This document shows positions 8,540-17,046 of a stretch of 64,000 nucleotides of DNA, one piece after another (positions within the stretch are counted from its first letter, which is position 1; each line of letters opens with the position of its first letter). The position numbers and the translations under genes are program-made. This DNA comes from JAUIET01 sp039111475 (GTDB lineage Bacteria > Pseudomonadota > Gammaproteobacteria > Pseudomonadales > JAUIET01). Below the pieces are notes generated by a model. That model worked only from the letters and a program-made list of their open reading frames with translations. It was not told the origin of the DNA and did no database searches. The stretch spans positions 62,001 through 126,000 of the forward strand of contig JBCCIP010000008.1 in NCBI GenBank assembly GCA_039111475.1. Reading direction: 5' to 3'.

Positions 8540-9313
8540 ATGGAGCAAACAGCGAGAGCGAGTGAATTCACCCAACTGCATAAACCCGGTCAACCCGTAG
8601 TCCTTTTTAATGCCTGGGATGCTGGTAGCGCCAAGGCAGTGGCTGCAGCGGGAGCAACGGCGATCGCTACGGGTAGCTGGTCGGTAGCGGGCGCGCAGGG
8701 CTTTGGTGACGGGCAACAGATACCCCTTGATTTTCTACTGCAGATTGCAGAGCGGATATGCGAAGCCGTAGACCTGCCTGTGAGTATTGATTTTGAAGGT
8801 GCATATGATTCAACGCCAGAGGGCAGCGCCAATAATGTTGCCCGCTTGATAGAGGCTGGAGCAGTGGGAATGAATTTTGAAGACCAAGTAGTCGGTGAAC
8901 AAGGTCTACATGACGTCAATCTGCAGAGTGAGCGCATTCAAGCTATTCGCGAAAAGGCAGATTCACTGTGCTCTAACTTCTATATTAATGCCCGAACAGA
9001 TGTATTTTTGAAAGAATCGAATACGTCTCAGCACAGCGCGTTGTTTGATCTGGCCGCCCAAAGAGCAACGGCCTATGCCGCCGCAGGCGCCAGTGGTTTT
9101 TTCGCGCCGGGGCTTGTCGAAGCCGTATTGATTGAAAGAATGTGCCAGCACTCCGCACTACCGGTAAATGTGATGATGAAAGCCGGCGTACCTTCTATCC
9201 AGCAGCTCGCTGAACTGGGTGTTGCACGGGTGAGCTATGGACCGGGCCCGTTTGTGCAAATGTTGGCGTGGTTGCAAGAACAGGCACAGGCAGCGCTATC
9301 GCCTGGCGCCTAG
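8540..9313 (+). CDS. Isocitrate lyase / PEP mutase family protein
   Basis: A 257-residue TIM-barrel enzyme of the PEP mutase/isocitrate lyase superfamily, whose members cleave or form C-C or P-C bonds on 2-oxo acids with Mg2+. Visible family segments are N-A-W-D-A-G-S-A at residue 24, the metal-binding V-S-I-D-F-E-G-A-Y near 90, G-A-V-G-M-N-F-E-D-Q near 115 and N-A-R-T-D-V-F near 150. The cysteine-containing KKCGH loop of true isocitrate lyase is absent, so it is one of the many short 'PEP phosphonomutase-like' proteins of unknown substrate. Confidence 0.85.
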   Translation: MEQTARASEFTQLHKPGQPVVLFNAWDAGSAKAVAAAGATAIATGSWSVAGAQGFGDGQQIPLDFLLQIAERICEAVDLPVSIDFEGAYDSTPEGSANNVARLIEAGAVGMNFEDQVVGEQGLHDVNLQSERIQAIREKADSLCSNFYINARTDVFLKESNTSQHSALFDLAAQRATAYAAAGASGFFAPGLVEAVLIERMCQHSALPVNVMMKAGVPSIQQLAELGVARVSYGPGPFVQMLAWLQEQAQAALSPGA

Positions 9314-9328
9314 ATCCATCAATCAATG

Positions 9329-10786
9329 TCAAGCCGCTTCAAAGTCCTGCAGTCCCGTGGCTTCATGCAACGCTTTGTACTCTTTAATACCGCCAGGGAA
9401 TAAGAATGGAGCGTGACCATCTTCGGTCCGGTAGTAGCTGTTGCACGATGGGTTGCCCCATGAATACGTTTTAAATTTATCGCTTAGAAAAGCATTGTAT
9501 TCGGCATTGGCGTTTTCCCTGACCGCAATAGCTGCCCAACCTTCTTGCTGCTTGCCGCTCAATAGGTTCACAATCGTTTTCGAATTGCGTTCAACGTTTG
9601 TGAAGTAAGAAACGTTAATGGCCAGCGCGTTCGGACCTGCGGCAAAGAAGTAATTCGGGAAGTGAGGAACAGCGATGCCTTTATAAGCCTGCGGTGCTTG
9701 CGCCATCATGTTTGCCAAAAGTCGATTCTGAAGACCAATCACCTCAATGCGGTCGTAATCCATCATACGATAACCCGTGCAGTAGACAATCACGTCTACA
9801 TCTATTTCCTTGCCACTGACGGTTGTGATTCCTCGCGGCCTAACTTCTTTTAAGCCTTCGGCGAGCAATTCAACGTTGTCTCGCTGCAGCGCCGGGTAGA
9901 AGTCGTCTGATACCAGGCCTCGCTTGCAACCGTAATGACCAGATGGCCTCACTTTTTCTCTCAGTGATTCATCATCAATGGTTTGATCTATAAACTTGTG
10001 CGCCATGGCTTCAAACTGGGCCATGCGGTTATGGCCGATGGTTACACCATCCAGCACAACCCCCATCATAAAGTCCTGCATTTTTCTATACAAACCAAGG
10101 AGTGACGGCCACCGGTTGAACAGACTCTTGGTACGCTCGGAGTAGAACTTACGACCGCGAGACATAATCCAGTTTGGTGTGCGCTGCAGCACCGTAAGGT
10201 GTTTTACAACCTTGGCGAGCTCTGGCGTTATTTGAATTGCGCTGGCTGCCGAGCCAATAATAGCCACACGCTTATCGCGCATATCTACGTCATGCCGCCA
10301 GCGCGTGCCGTGGAAGTACTCGCCGGTAAACGATTCAATGCCAGGTACGTCAGGGAATTGCGGCGTATGCTGATTGCCCATGGCATTGATAATCACATCC
10401 GTTTCGAAGGTGTGCCCCGTGTCATCGCTCAGCAGCCAACACTTTTCGTCCGTAAATTCGGCACGAATAATACGCGTATTCAGAATCAGTTTGGGTTCAA
10501 GGCCAAACTCGCGTGCACATTGCTGCAGATACACTTCAATCTCCGGCTGATCAACGAAACTGGCGCTCCAATCTGGGTTAGGGCGATAGGAAAACGTGTA
10601 GGAATGTGCCCAAAGATCACAGGCTAGCCCTGGGTAGGTATGATTATGCCAGGTACCACCAACCGCACCTGCTTTCTCAAAAATTGTGAAGTTATGGAAG
10701 CCCTGCTCCATGAGCTCGTGCGCGGCGGCTAAACCGGCAGGGCCTGCACCAATAACCGCTATTCGCAGATCATCTTTGCTTGTCAT
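9329..10786 (-). CDS. FAD-dependent monooxygenase, Baeyer-Villiger/FMO type
   Basis: A 485-residue two-dinucleotide-fold flavoprotein. The FAD loop is V-I-G-A-G-P-A-G-L-A-A at residue 10; the NADPH loop I-I-G-S-A-A-S-A is near 190. Between them F-T-G-E-Y-F-H-G-T-R-W fits the F-x-G-x-x-x-H-x-x-x-W fingerprint of Baeyer-Villiger monooxygenases, with Arg where Pro or Asp normally follows. The start codon overlaps the stop of the PQQ-propeller gene (ATGA at 10783-10786), so the two are translationally coupled. It probably oxygenates a ketone or a soft nucleophile; the substrate is unknown. A fragment of another member of this family lies at 32253-32444. Confidence 0.88.
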   Translation of the reverse strand: MTSKDDLRIAVIGAGPAGLAAAHELMEQGFHNFTIFEKAGAVGGTWHNHTYPGLACDLWAHSYTFSYRPNPDWSASFVDQPEIEVYLQQCAREFGLEPKLILNTRIIRAEFTDEKCWLLSDDTGHTFETDVIINAMGNQHTPQFPDVPGIESFTGEYFHGTRWRHDVDMRDKRVAIIGSAASAIQITPELAKVVKHLTVLQRTPNWIMSRGRKFYSERTKSLFNRWPSLLGLYRKMQDFMMGVVLDGVTIGHNRMAQFEAMAHKFIDQTIDDESLREKVRPSGHYGCKRGLVSDDFYPALQRDNVELLAEGLKEVRPRGITTVSGKEIDVDVIVYCTGYRMMDYDRIEVIGLQNRLLANMMAQAPQAYKGIAVPHFPNYFFAAGPNALAINVSYFTNVERNSKTIVNLLSGKQQEGWAAIAVRENANAEYNAFLSDKFKTYSWGNPSCNSYYRTEDGHAPFLFPGGIKEYKALHEATGLQDFEAA

Positions 10787-12387
10787 GGTTTAACGCTCAT
10801 CACAATAAAGGCATTACCAGGCATTTGCCCGACCAGGCCGTAACCGGAATTAACGAACAATTCACCGCCATCAACAAATATCCCGCCAAAATCTATGCTG
10901 CCGCCGTTTGCGGTGCCGCCATTCACTGCCTCATAACTACGCAGTGTGCTGTGCTTCCACACTTCCGTGCCGGTATAACTGTCAAACGCTCGAATCACAC
11001 CGTCCAGTGTGGGTGCGAACACCAGACTGTCGGTTGCAGTAGGAGCAGCCGAAAATCCAATAAAGCAGTTATCAATCTCTTCTTCATCATTAAGGCAATC
11101 ACCAGGCGCATTAGTACGCCACAGACGATCGCCAGTTTGCGCATTAAAGGCTTGCAGCGAGGGTTGTGGTTCACCCGGTGGATTGTCGCCATAAAAACCC
11201 ACGTCTCTGTCACTGATAGGAACGAATAATACGCCGCGAGCGGGATCAACGGCCATGGCGAAATGTATGCCGCCCGCTTTCCCGCCATTGCCGGGCTTCT
11301 GCTTCCATAGAAGCTTGCCGTTATTATCCGGATCAAGAGCGTAGATGTAGCCACTTTTTTGCCCCGCAAGAATCACATCTTTGCCATCAATGGTCAGTAA
11401 TATCGGCGGAGCCCCAAAGTCGAGATCCTGTCCGCGCTCGTCAGGACAGTTAAAATCAATGGGCAATTCGCAGGCAACATTCCATGCGTCATTGGCGAGA
11501 AACTGCTGTTTCCACAACAGTTCTCCGGTCTGCATATCGAAAGCAAGAATCGCGTCGCTTGTGTCGTTAGCAGGTGAGGAATAATTTTCCCCAGTGCCAA
11601 CATAAATACGGTCAAGCTTGGCATCCACGGTGGGTTGAGACCACACAGGGGCACCGGACGGTCCCATAAGGTCGGGTAAAATCAGGCGTGGCCTGAAAAC
11701 TGTTGGTTCAATTTGAATGGTGTAGTTTCGCCATTGCAGCCGACCGCTGGCCGCATCCACGGCCACGATTGGCCCTCTAAATGTACAGCAGCCATAGAAA
11801 GGATTCACCGCCCAGGCCAATTCCCAAGAGGATACGGGTTGAAAAATTCTACCGCCATGCGCCACAGCCGAACCGGAAATCATGGCCTTAGGATGCTCGC
11901 TCGCAAGGGTGCGCCATTGCTCTTCGCCCGTCAAAGCGTCAAGCGCAATAAGCTCTGCACTCATTGTGCCAAACACAAGCAAGTTGGATTCTCCGACGGC
12001 CAGGTAAGTTAGCGCAGTGCGAACCGCACTGCCGGCCTCGAACACCCACTTCTGGCAGCCCGAGTTACGCGCCAGCGCCAACACTCGTTCGTCGCCATCT
12101 GTTATGAACACTGTATTGCTGGTGATATAGGGTAAAAACCGGGGTGAGTCAGTCTCGGGCAGTGCGTACACCCAGTTAACTTCCAACCGACCGACATTGC
12201 CCGAATCAATACCTGCATCCTTATCGCTTATGAAACGATGGTTTTGCGCATTGATACCCCAACCGTTCACCCGGGGATTAGGGTCTATGTCTAGCGAATT
12301 GCACTCTGTTGCCTGGGCCGCGCAATGCATAGCCAGGCATGCGACTATTGCGATTGATCTGAGCAAGAAGCTATCCCGTAAATACAC
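10783..12387 (-). CDS. Exported PQQ-type beta-propeller protein (polyvinyl-alcohol-dehydrogenase-like)
   Basis: A 534-residue secreted protein. A signal peptide with hydrophobic core I-A-I-V-A-C-L-A-M precedes A-A-Q-A-T. At least seven PQQ-propeller tryptophan motifs are visible (for example G-C-Q-K-W-V-F, G-E-E-Q-W-R-T, G-R-L-Q-W-R, G-E-L-L-W-K, G-K-L-L-W-K, G-D-R-L-W-R, G-T-E-V-W-K). The vicinal cysteine segment F-Y-G-C-C-T-F-R-G resembles quinoprotein dehydrogenases acting on polyvinyl alcohol. No cytochrome c CxxCH is present, so electrons would go to a separate carrier. The GTG start has no strong ribosome site and could be a few codons off. First gene of a two-gene operon with the BVMO-like enzyme. 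Confidence 0.82.
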   Translation of the reverse strand: MYLRDSFLLRSIAIVACLAMHCAAQATECNSLDIDPNPRVNGWGINAQNHRFISDKDAGIDSGNVGRLEVNWVYALPETDSPRFLPYITSNTVFITDGDERVLALARNSGCQKWVFEAGSAVRTALTYLAVGESNLLVFGTMSAELIALDALTGEEQWRTLASEHPKAMISGSAVAHGGRIFQPVSSWELAWAVNPFYGCCTFRGPIVAVDAASGRLQWRNYTIQIEPTVFRPRLILPDLMGPSGAPVWSQPTVDAKLDRIYVGTGENYSSPANDTSDAILAFDMQTGELLWKQQFLANDAWNVACELPIDFNCPDERGQDLDFGAPPILLTIDGKDVILAGQKSGYIYALDPDNNGKLLWKQKPGNGGKAGGIHFAMAVDPARGVLFVPISDRDVGFYGDNPPGEPQPSLQAFNAQTGDRLWRTNAPGDCLNDEEEIDNCFIGFSAAPTATDSLVFAPTLDGVIRAFDSYTGTEVWKHSTLRSYEAVNGGTANGGSIDFGGIFVDGGELFVNSGYGLVGQMPGNAFIVMSVKP

Positions 12388-12462
12388 AGCAAGAGTTTAC
12401 AAGCACAGGCTAAATACCTGACACTATCTTGCTACTTGGCAATGTGCGTGTAAGGAACCTTA

Positions 12463-12945
12463 TTGGAGATTCAGAAAGACTGCGTGGTCAGCTTTCACTA
12501 TCGGCTAGCAAACCGTGACGGCATTGAACTGGAAACGTCAAGAAATGGCGACCCGGTTGCTTATTTGCATGGTCATCGCGGAGTAATTCGCGGCCTGGAA
12601 GAAGCTATGACCGGCAAAAGCCAGGGTGATGTTTTTACCGCCTATATACCCGCCGGCAAAGCCTATGGTGCCCGCAAGGAAGGATCTAATCAGCGCGTAC
12701 CGATCAAGCATTTATTGAACAAAGGTCGGCTCAAGCCTGGCACGGCGGTTAAGATCAAGACCGACAATGGTCCGCGCGATGTCACTATTGTCAAAGTAGG
12801 CAAATTCAATGTGGATGTGGATGCCAACCACCCTCTTGCCGGTGTGGATCTCAGTTTTGATATCGAGATCATTGATGTTCGCGAGGCGAGCGCAGAAGAG
12901 TTGTCGCATGGCCATGCACACGGTGTAGGTGGCCACCAACACTGA
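12463..12945 (+). CDS. FKBP-type peptidyl-prolyl isomerase, SlyD-like
   Basis: A 160-residue cytoplasmic prolyl isomerase/chaperone of the SlyD group. The FKBP core is split by an insert-in-flap domain: G-H-R-G-V-I-R-G-L-E-E-A-M near residue 40, A-Y-G-A-R-K-E at 67, and N-H-P-L-A-G-V-D-L-S-F-D-I-E-I near 125. The tail is His-rich (H-G-H-A-H-G-V-G-G-H-Q-H), suitable for binding nickel or other metals as in SlyD. It starts at a TTG preceded by AAGGAA eight bases upstream. It is divergent from the PQQ-propeller gene. Confidence 0.9.
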   Translation: MEIQKDCVVSFHYRLANRDGIELETSRNGDPVAYLHGHRGVIRGLEEAMTGKSQGDVFTAYIPAGKAYGARKEGSNQRVPIKHLLNKGRLKPGTAVKIKTDNGPRDVTIVKVGKFNVDVDANHPLAGVDLSFDIEIIDVREASAEELSHGHAHGVGGHQH

Positions 12946-13004
12946 ATACGCCTCGCAGCGTACTCGTCAAAGTCGCTTTAAACTCAGCTTATAGGTACTT
13001 AAAT

Positions 13005-13754
13005 ATGTTAAATGTTCTCTCCTCCGCTCTGGCCACGTTTGTTAGGCCTGGACTTGGAATCAGCGTTGAACCGGCCGCCAAAAAGCCAGCGAAAATGCTG
13101 GAGCTGTACGATATGGAGGGCTGTCCTTTTTGCCGAATTACGCGAGAGGCGTTAACTGAGCTGGATATTGACGCAGTGGTTTATCCCTGCCCCAAGAAAG
13201 GCACGCGGTTTCGGCCCAAGGTCGTTGAAATGGGCGGTAAAGCGCAGTTCCCTTACCTCGTAGACCCGAATACGGGGGCTCAATTGTACGAGTCTGTGGA
13301 TACCGTTGCATACCTTTATGAGACTTACGCAGAGCGGCCAGTACCGATCAAATGGCGCGCTGAGTCACTGCAAAAAATAGGCTCGTCGCTGGCATCCGCT
13401 TTGCGGCCTGGATTGGGATTGCGCTTGGCGGAGTCAACAATGCCAGACAAAATGCTGGTGCTGTACAGCTTTGAAAGTAGCCCATTTGCCCGGTTGGTGC
13501 GTGAAAAGCTGACCGAGCTGGAAATTCCTTACGTATTACGCAATGCCGGGCGTACGACCTGGCGCGACTGGGTGCCACCGGGTGTCCGGGATTCTCTGGG
13601 CATTGAGTCCGAACCGGAGTTGTTAAACAGGCAGGAGCTACAGCAACGCGCGGGGAAAATTGCTATCCCCTATTTAATTGACCCAAATACAGGCACTGAA
13701 TTGTTTGAGTCGGGCGCAATCGTCGACTACCTGGAACAAACCTACGGTTCCTAA
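13005..13754 (+). CDS. Tandem glutaredoxin / GST N-terminal domain protein
   Basis: A 249-residue protein made of two related thioredoxin-fold units. Unit one (residues ~30-105) has an intact C-P-F-C redox motif after L-Y-D-M-E-G; unit two (~148-247) has S-P-F-A at the same place, so both cysteines are lost. Each unit is preceded by a matching amphipathic stretch (L-S-S-A-L-A-T-F-V-R-P-G-L-G-I and L-A-S-A-L-R-P-G-L-G-L) and ends in a P-Y-L-x-D-P-N-T-G block with the cis-Pro. This is internal duplication with specialisation. It could be a glutathione-dependent reductase with a substrate-binding second half; the function is not known. Confidence 0.85.
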   Translation: MLNVLSSALATFVRPGLGISVEPAAKKPAKMLELYDMEGCPFCRITREALTELDIDAVVYPCPKKGTRFRPKVVEMGGKAQFPYLVDPNTGAQLYESVDTVAYLYETYAERPVPIKWRAESLQKIGSSLASALRPGLGLRLAESTMPDKMLVLYSFESSPFARLVREKLTELEIPYVLRNAGRTTWRDWVPPGVRDSLGIESEPELLNRQELQQRAGKIAIPYLIDPNTGTELFESGAIVDYLEQTYGS

Positions 13755-13809
13755 AGCGAAAATCAGCAAGTGCTTAAAACACGAGCAATAACCAATGAAG
13801 CTGAGTATC

Positions 13810-14697
13810 CTATTTTAGATAGTCGGCAATTATCTCATTGGATACGTCCCACAAGCGCTGCGCTAGAACTTCATCTTCAGCAAATTTCGTCGGTGCAGTA
13901 AGTTCAACGTCGGCAAAGTATTTCCCATTGTATTGGGCTGCATCGGGATGTGCCGCCAGATACACCTGGGTAGCTGCACCCTGCTCCACTGTCTTCTCAA
14001 CAAAGCCCGCTAAAAGCCCGATTACCTTACTCAGCAAGCCCACCATATTCCGCGATAAATTGGTTTTGATCACGCCAGGATGGAGCGCATTCGACGTAAT
14101 GTTGGTGCCGGCCAACTCCTTTTTCAATGCGACCGCAGTAAGAATATTGGCAAGTTTTGACTGACCATAGAATTTCCAGTCGTTATAGCCTTGTTCGCCC
14201 GTTAGATTGTCAAAGTCTATGCCGCCTTTAACTGTGAGTTTATGGGCATCGCTGGAAACGAGAACAATTCGACCTTGCTCGGCATTGCGCAGCAAAGGCA
14301 GCAGCTTGTTTATCAGCAAGAAGTGGCCAATGTGATTGCAGAGAAATTGCAATTCAAGGCCATGGGCCTGGTTTAACTCCGGTAATGCCATAATGCCGGC
14401 GTTGCACAATAGAACATCAAGCGTGTCGTGTTCCGCCAGTACCCGATCGGCCGCAGCCGCAACCGATGACAGGTCGCTCAGCTCACATGCAAGTGGTGTG
14501 GTATCTCCTCCAACTTCCCTACATGCATTGCCCGCTTTTTCCAACGTTCTGGCCGCCCCGATAACAGTAGCGCCGCAGTCCGTCAGAACTCGCATGCTCT
14601 CCATGCCCAGCCCCGAGTTAACGCCTGTTATCAGAATGGTCTTGCCGCCCAGATCCAGTCCTTCTACTACGCTCTCTGCCGTGTCTGTTTTGCTCAT
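13810..14697 (-). CDS. Short-chain dehydrogenase/reductase
   Basis: A 295-residue classical SDR resembling retinol-dehydrogenase/WW-domain oxidoreductase types. It has the cofactor loop T-G-V-N-S-G-L-G at residue 25, N-A-G-I near 100, catalytic Ser in V-L-V-S-S-D-A-H and Tyr/Lys in Y-G-Q-S-K. Arg in A-A-R-T suggests NADP preference. The ATG at 14697 is preceded by AGGAG; a longer frame from 14766 is unsupported. It lies 76 bases downstream of the CBM9 gene on the same strand. The substrate is unknown. Confidence 0.88.
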   Translation of the reverse strand: MSKTDTAESVVEGLDLGGKTILITGVNSGLGMESMRVLTDCGATVIGAARTLEKAGNACREVGGDTTPLACELSDLSSVAAAADRVLAEHDTLDVLLCNAGIMALPELNQAHGLELQFLCNHIGHFLLINKLLPLLRNAEQGRIVLVSSDAHKLTVKGGIDFDNLTGEQGYNDWKFYGQSKLANILTAVALKKELAGTNITSNALHPGVIKTNLSRNMVGLLSKVIGLLAGFVEKTVEQGAATQVYLAAHPDAAQYNGKYFADVELTAPTKFAEDEVLAQRLWDVSNEIIADYLK

Positions 14698-14773
14698 GTT
14701 ATTCGCTCCTGAAAATGAATCTCTTAGGCTTTGTGAGTTTATCCTTACCAGATGCTGCACATGCATGTGCTAA

Positions 14774-16960
14774 TCACAAGACATCAAATATATAGCTGAA
14801 CTTAAGTATCAATTCCCGTTGGTCGCGCTCAAAACCAAACTCATCCTGTTTTAATTCGTTATACACCAGATACAAACCAGCATTTGCAGATTGCAGCCAG
14901 GCGAAGCGCAGGTTAACCGCTGTTGAATCACTGCGATCGTCATATTGGAATAAACCTTCCAACGACATTTTTGGCGTGAACGAATACGCGAGCCTGAGAC
15001 TGCCAACATTAATCTCAACGTCGCCCTGGGGGCCGCCGAGATCTATTCGGTTGTAGTTCCATTCAAGCTCGGCATTGAAGTTGTCACCAATACGATAGTT
15101 GAGCTCCGGTTGCAGTGTAACGCGATCGCCGCTGAAGAAGCCTCCAGCAAAGGCTTCTATTTCAAAACTCAGCGGCGCGCCCTGGTTGGTAAAGAACACG
15201 AATTGCAGCTCTTGGTTGTCGTATTCACCGACCGGCACCGTAAATCCAGGCACAATATCAAACGCACTGCGCACATTCTCGTGGGTGAAGTTAACGCCGG
15301 TGTGCACCTCTAACCCCGTTTTAAACTCCCAATGATTGTCCACATGCCAGCGACTGGATTGTTTTTCGCCATCAAAACCCCAGAAACCCCGGTAGGAAAT
15401 ATGCGGTCGCAATTCCTGCAAACCCCAAAAGTCTTTCGGTCGGTAGTACCTAAATAGAAGCCCGTCCCAACGTCGATAATTCCGGCGGGAAACAAAACCA
15501 ACTTCCGGATTAAAGTCTTCGCCTACTTCCGAGTAAGACAGAATGTTGCGCCAATTCTCCGAGCTGTAGTCCGCTCTTACGCGCAGCGCGTGATCTTTGC
15601 CGTGCAGCCCATTCGTTTCTGTTTTTGCTAAATAACTCGATAACTGCAGATTATCACCAATGCCCCAGCGGCCATCAATACCGAAGGTTCGGTTTACGTC
15701 ATCACTGCCATCGCCTTCGCGCTGAACAACGATCGCACCCACTGAAGAACGACTTGGCAGTTCTTGACTGATTCGCGCCACCGAATAGTCATTCTGAGGA
15801 GCAACACCTTCAACCGCCTCGCTGCGCATATGCAGCAACCCAATATTGGTACTGTCACCCACTTTGCCGGAAAGCCGCAGTCCACCTTCTATGGGGGTTG
15901 CAAGACCTGTATCACTGATGCCAATACGACGGCTAAAGAACAGCTCAACACTCTGCGGGCTACCAACCGCAAACAAACCGGCATTTTCAAGAAAGAAAGG
16001 GCGCTTCTCAGGAATGAAGACACTGAATCGATCCAGATTCACTACAACTTCATCCACTTCTACCTGCGCGAAGTCAGTGTTATACGTTGCGTCCAGCGTG
16101 AGACTGGGTGTTACCGAATACTTGAGATCAATGCCAATTTCGTTGTCGAAATCTGAACCGTTAGTTTCGGAACCTTCGCGCGCTCTGCCAAGCACATAGG
16201 GCGTGAGTTTGAGGTTTCTCTGCACGGGTGCCTTGATGCCGTGCAAGCTACCCGCGTCAGAGACTCGAAAAATACTGTGCTGACGATCCAACGCAGCCCA
16301 AAAAGCTTCCTCCTTATTGCGGCGAATATTGCGTTGAAAATTAATACCCCAGTTTTTTGAATCACTGCCTCCATAGCGTAAAGACCTGAAAGGAATGGCC
16401 ATTTCCAGGCTCCAGCCGTTTTCACCAATCTGTGTGGCCACCTCCCAGCTGGTGTTCCAATCCAGGTTAAATCCCGCCGCACCCAATAAGGAATCACCAT
16501 TACCTTCGTTGTTCACCTGGCCGTCGTACTGAATGCCAGCAGGATTGGTGCCAAACACAAAACCGTTCTGGCCATCTTTAAAGCCGTCGAGGATAACCTG
16601 GAAGCTATCGGTTTCATCCAAGTCTGCGTCACGGCGACTGTCGGAGACGATAATGCTTGCGGGATCGTCGTCATGCAGCACCGCGGCTATATACAAAGTA
16701 TCCTCAGTGAAACCAATATACACATCAGTCTTTTGCGAAGCAGGCTTGCCTTCGTTCGGCCGTGACTGCCAGAAACCTGTGGCAGCGGTAACTCCATCCC
16801 AGGCGGCGTCGTTATTGACCTTACCATCGACGGTGGGCTCTACCGTGAATTCATGGGCGATTGCAACCGGCGCTTGCGCAGTGGCCTGATCGGGCAGCGA
16901 TGCTATAAACACAAGCGCCCAGGCAGAAAAAGAATGAAGGAAACACTTGTGGCAACTCAT
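14774..16960 (-). CDS. CBM9-like / DUF5916 outer-membrane protein
   Basis: A 728-residue exported protein. Signal peptide, then a carbohydrate-binding family 9-like domain (residues ~35-220: V-D-G-K-V-N-N-D-A-A-W at 47, T-D-V-Y-I-G-F-T-E-D-T-L-Y-I-A near 80, W-S-L-E-M-A-I-P-F-R-S-L near 185), then a DUF5916 region predicted as a transmembrane beta-barrel of alternating aromatic strands to the C-terminal F-S-Y-I-F-D-V-L. The segment F-I-P-E-K-R-P-F-F-L-E-N is a DUF5916 hallmark. Its role is unknown; such proteins often sit beside peptidases, as here, where an S9 peptidase is encoded divergently 86 bases away. A role in handling extracellular peptides or glycans is inference. Confidence 0.85.
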   Translation of the reverse strand: MSCHKCFLHSFSAWALVFIASLPDQATAQAPVAIAHEFTVEPTVDGKVNNDAAWDGVTAATGFWQSRPNEGKPASQKTDVYIGFTEDTLYIAAVLHDDDPASIIVSDSRRDADLDETDSFQVILDGFKDGQNGFVFGTNPAGIQYDGQVNNEGNGDSLLGAAGFNLDWNTSWEVATQIGENGWSLEMAIPFRSLRYGGSDSKNWGINFQRNIRRNKEEAFWAALDRQHSIFRVSDAGSLHGIKAPVQRNLKLTPYVLGRAREGSETNGSDFDNEIGIDLKYSVTPSLTLDATYNTDFAQVEVDEVVVNLDRFSVFIPEKRPFFLENAGLFAVGSPQSVELFFSRRIGISDTGLATPIEGGLRLSGKVGDSTNIGLLHMRSEAVEGVAPQNDYSVARISQELPSRSSVGAIVVQREGDGSDDVNRTFGIDGRWGIGDNLQLSSYLAKTETNGLHGKDHALRVRADYSSENWRNILSYSEVGEDFNPEVGFVSRRNYRRWDGLLFRYYRPKDFWGLQELRPHISYRGFWGFDGEKQSSRWHVDNHWEFKTGLEVHTGVNFTHENVRSAFDIVPGFTVPVGEYDNQELQFVFFTNQGAPLSFEIEAFAGGFFSGDRVTLQPELNYRIGDNFNAELEWNYNRIDLGGPQGDVEINVGSLRLAYSFTPKMSLEGLFQYDDRSDSTAVNLRFAWLQSANAGLYLVYNELKQDEFGFERDQRELILKFSYIFDVL

Positions 16961-17046
16961 GCTCGTATTCTAACAGCTGATGAGTTTCATTGAGCCAGAA
17001 CGTCACGGAACAAGTATATAATGGCCGTACTCATAAGGAATTCACC

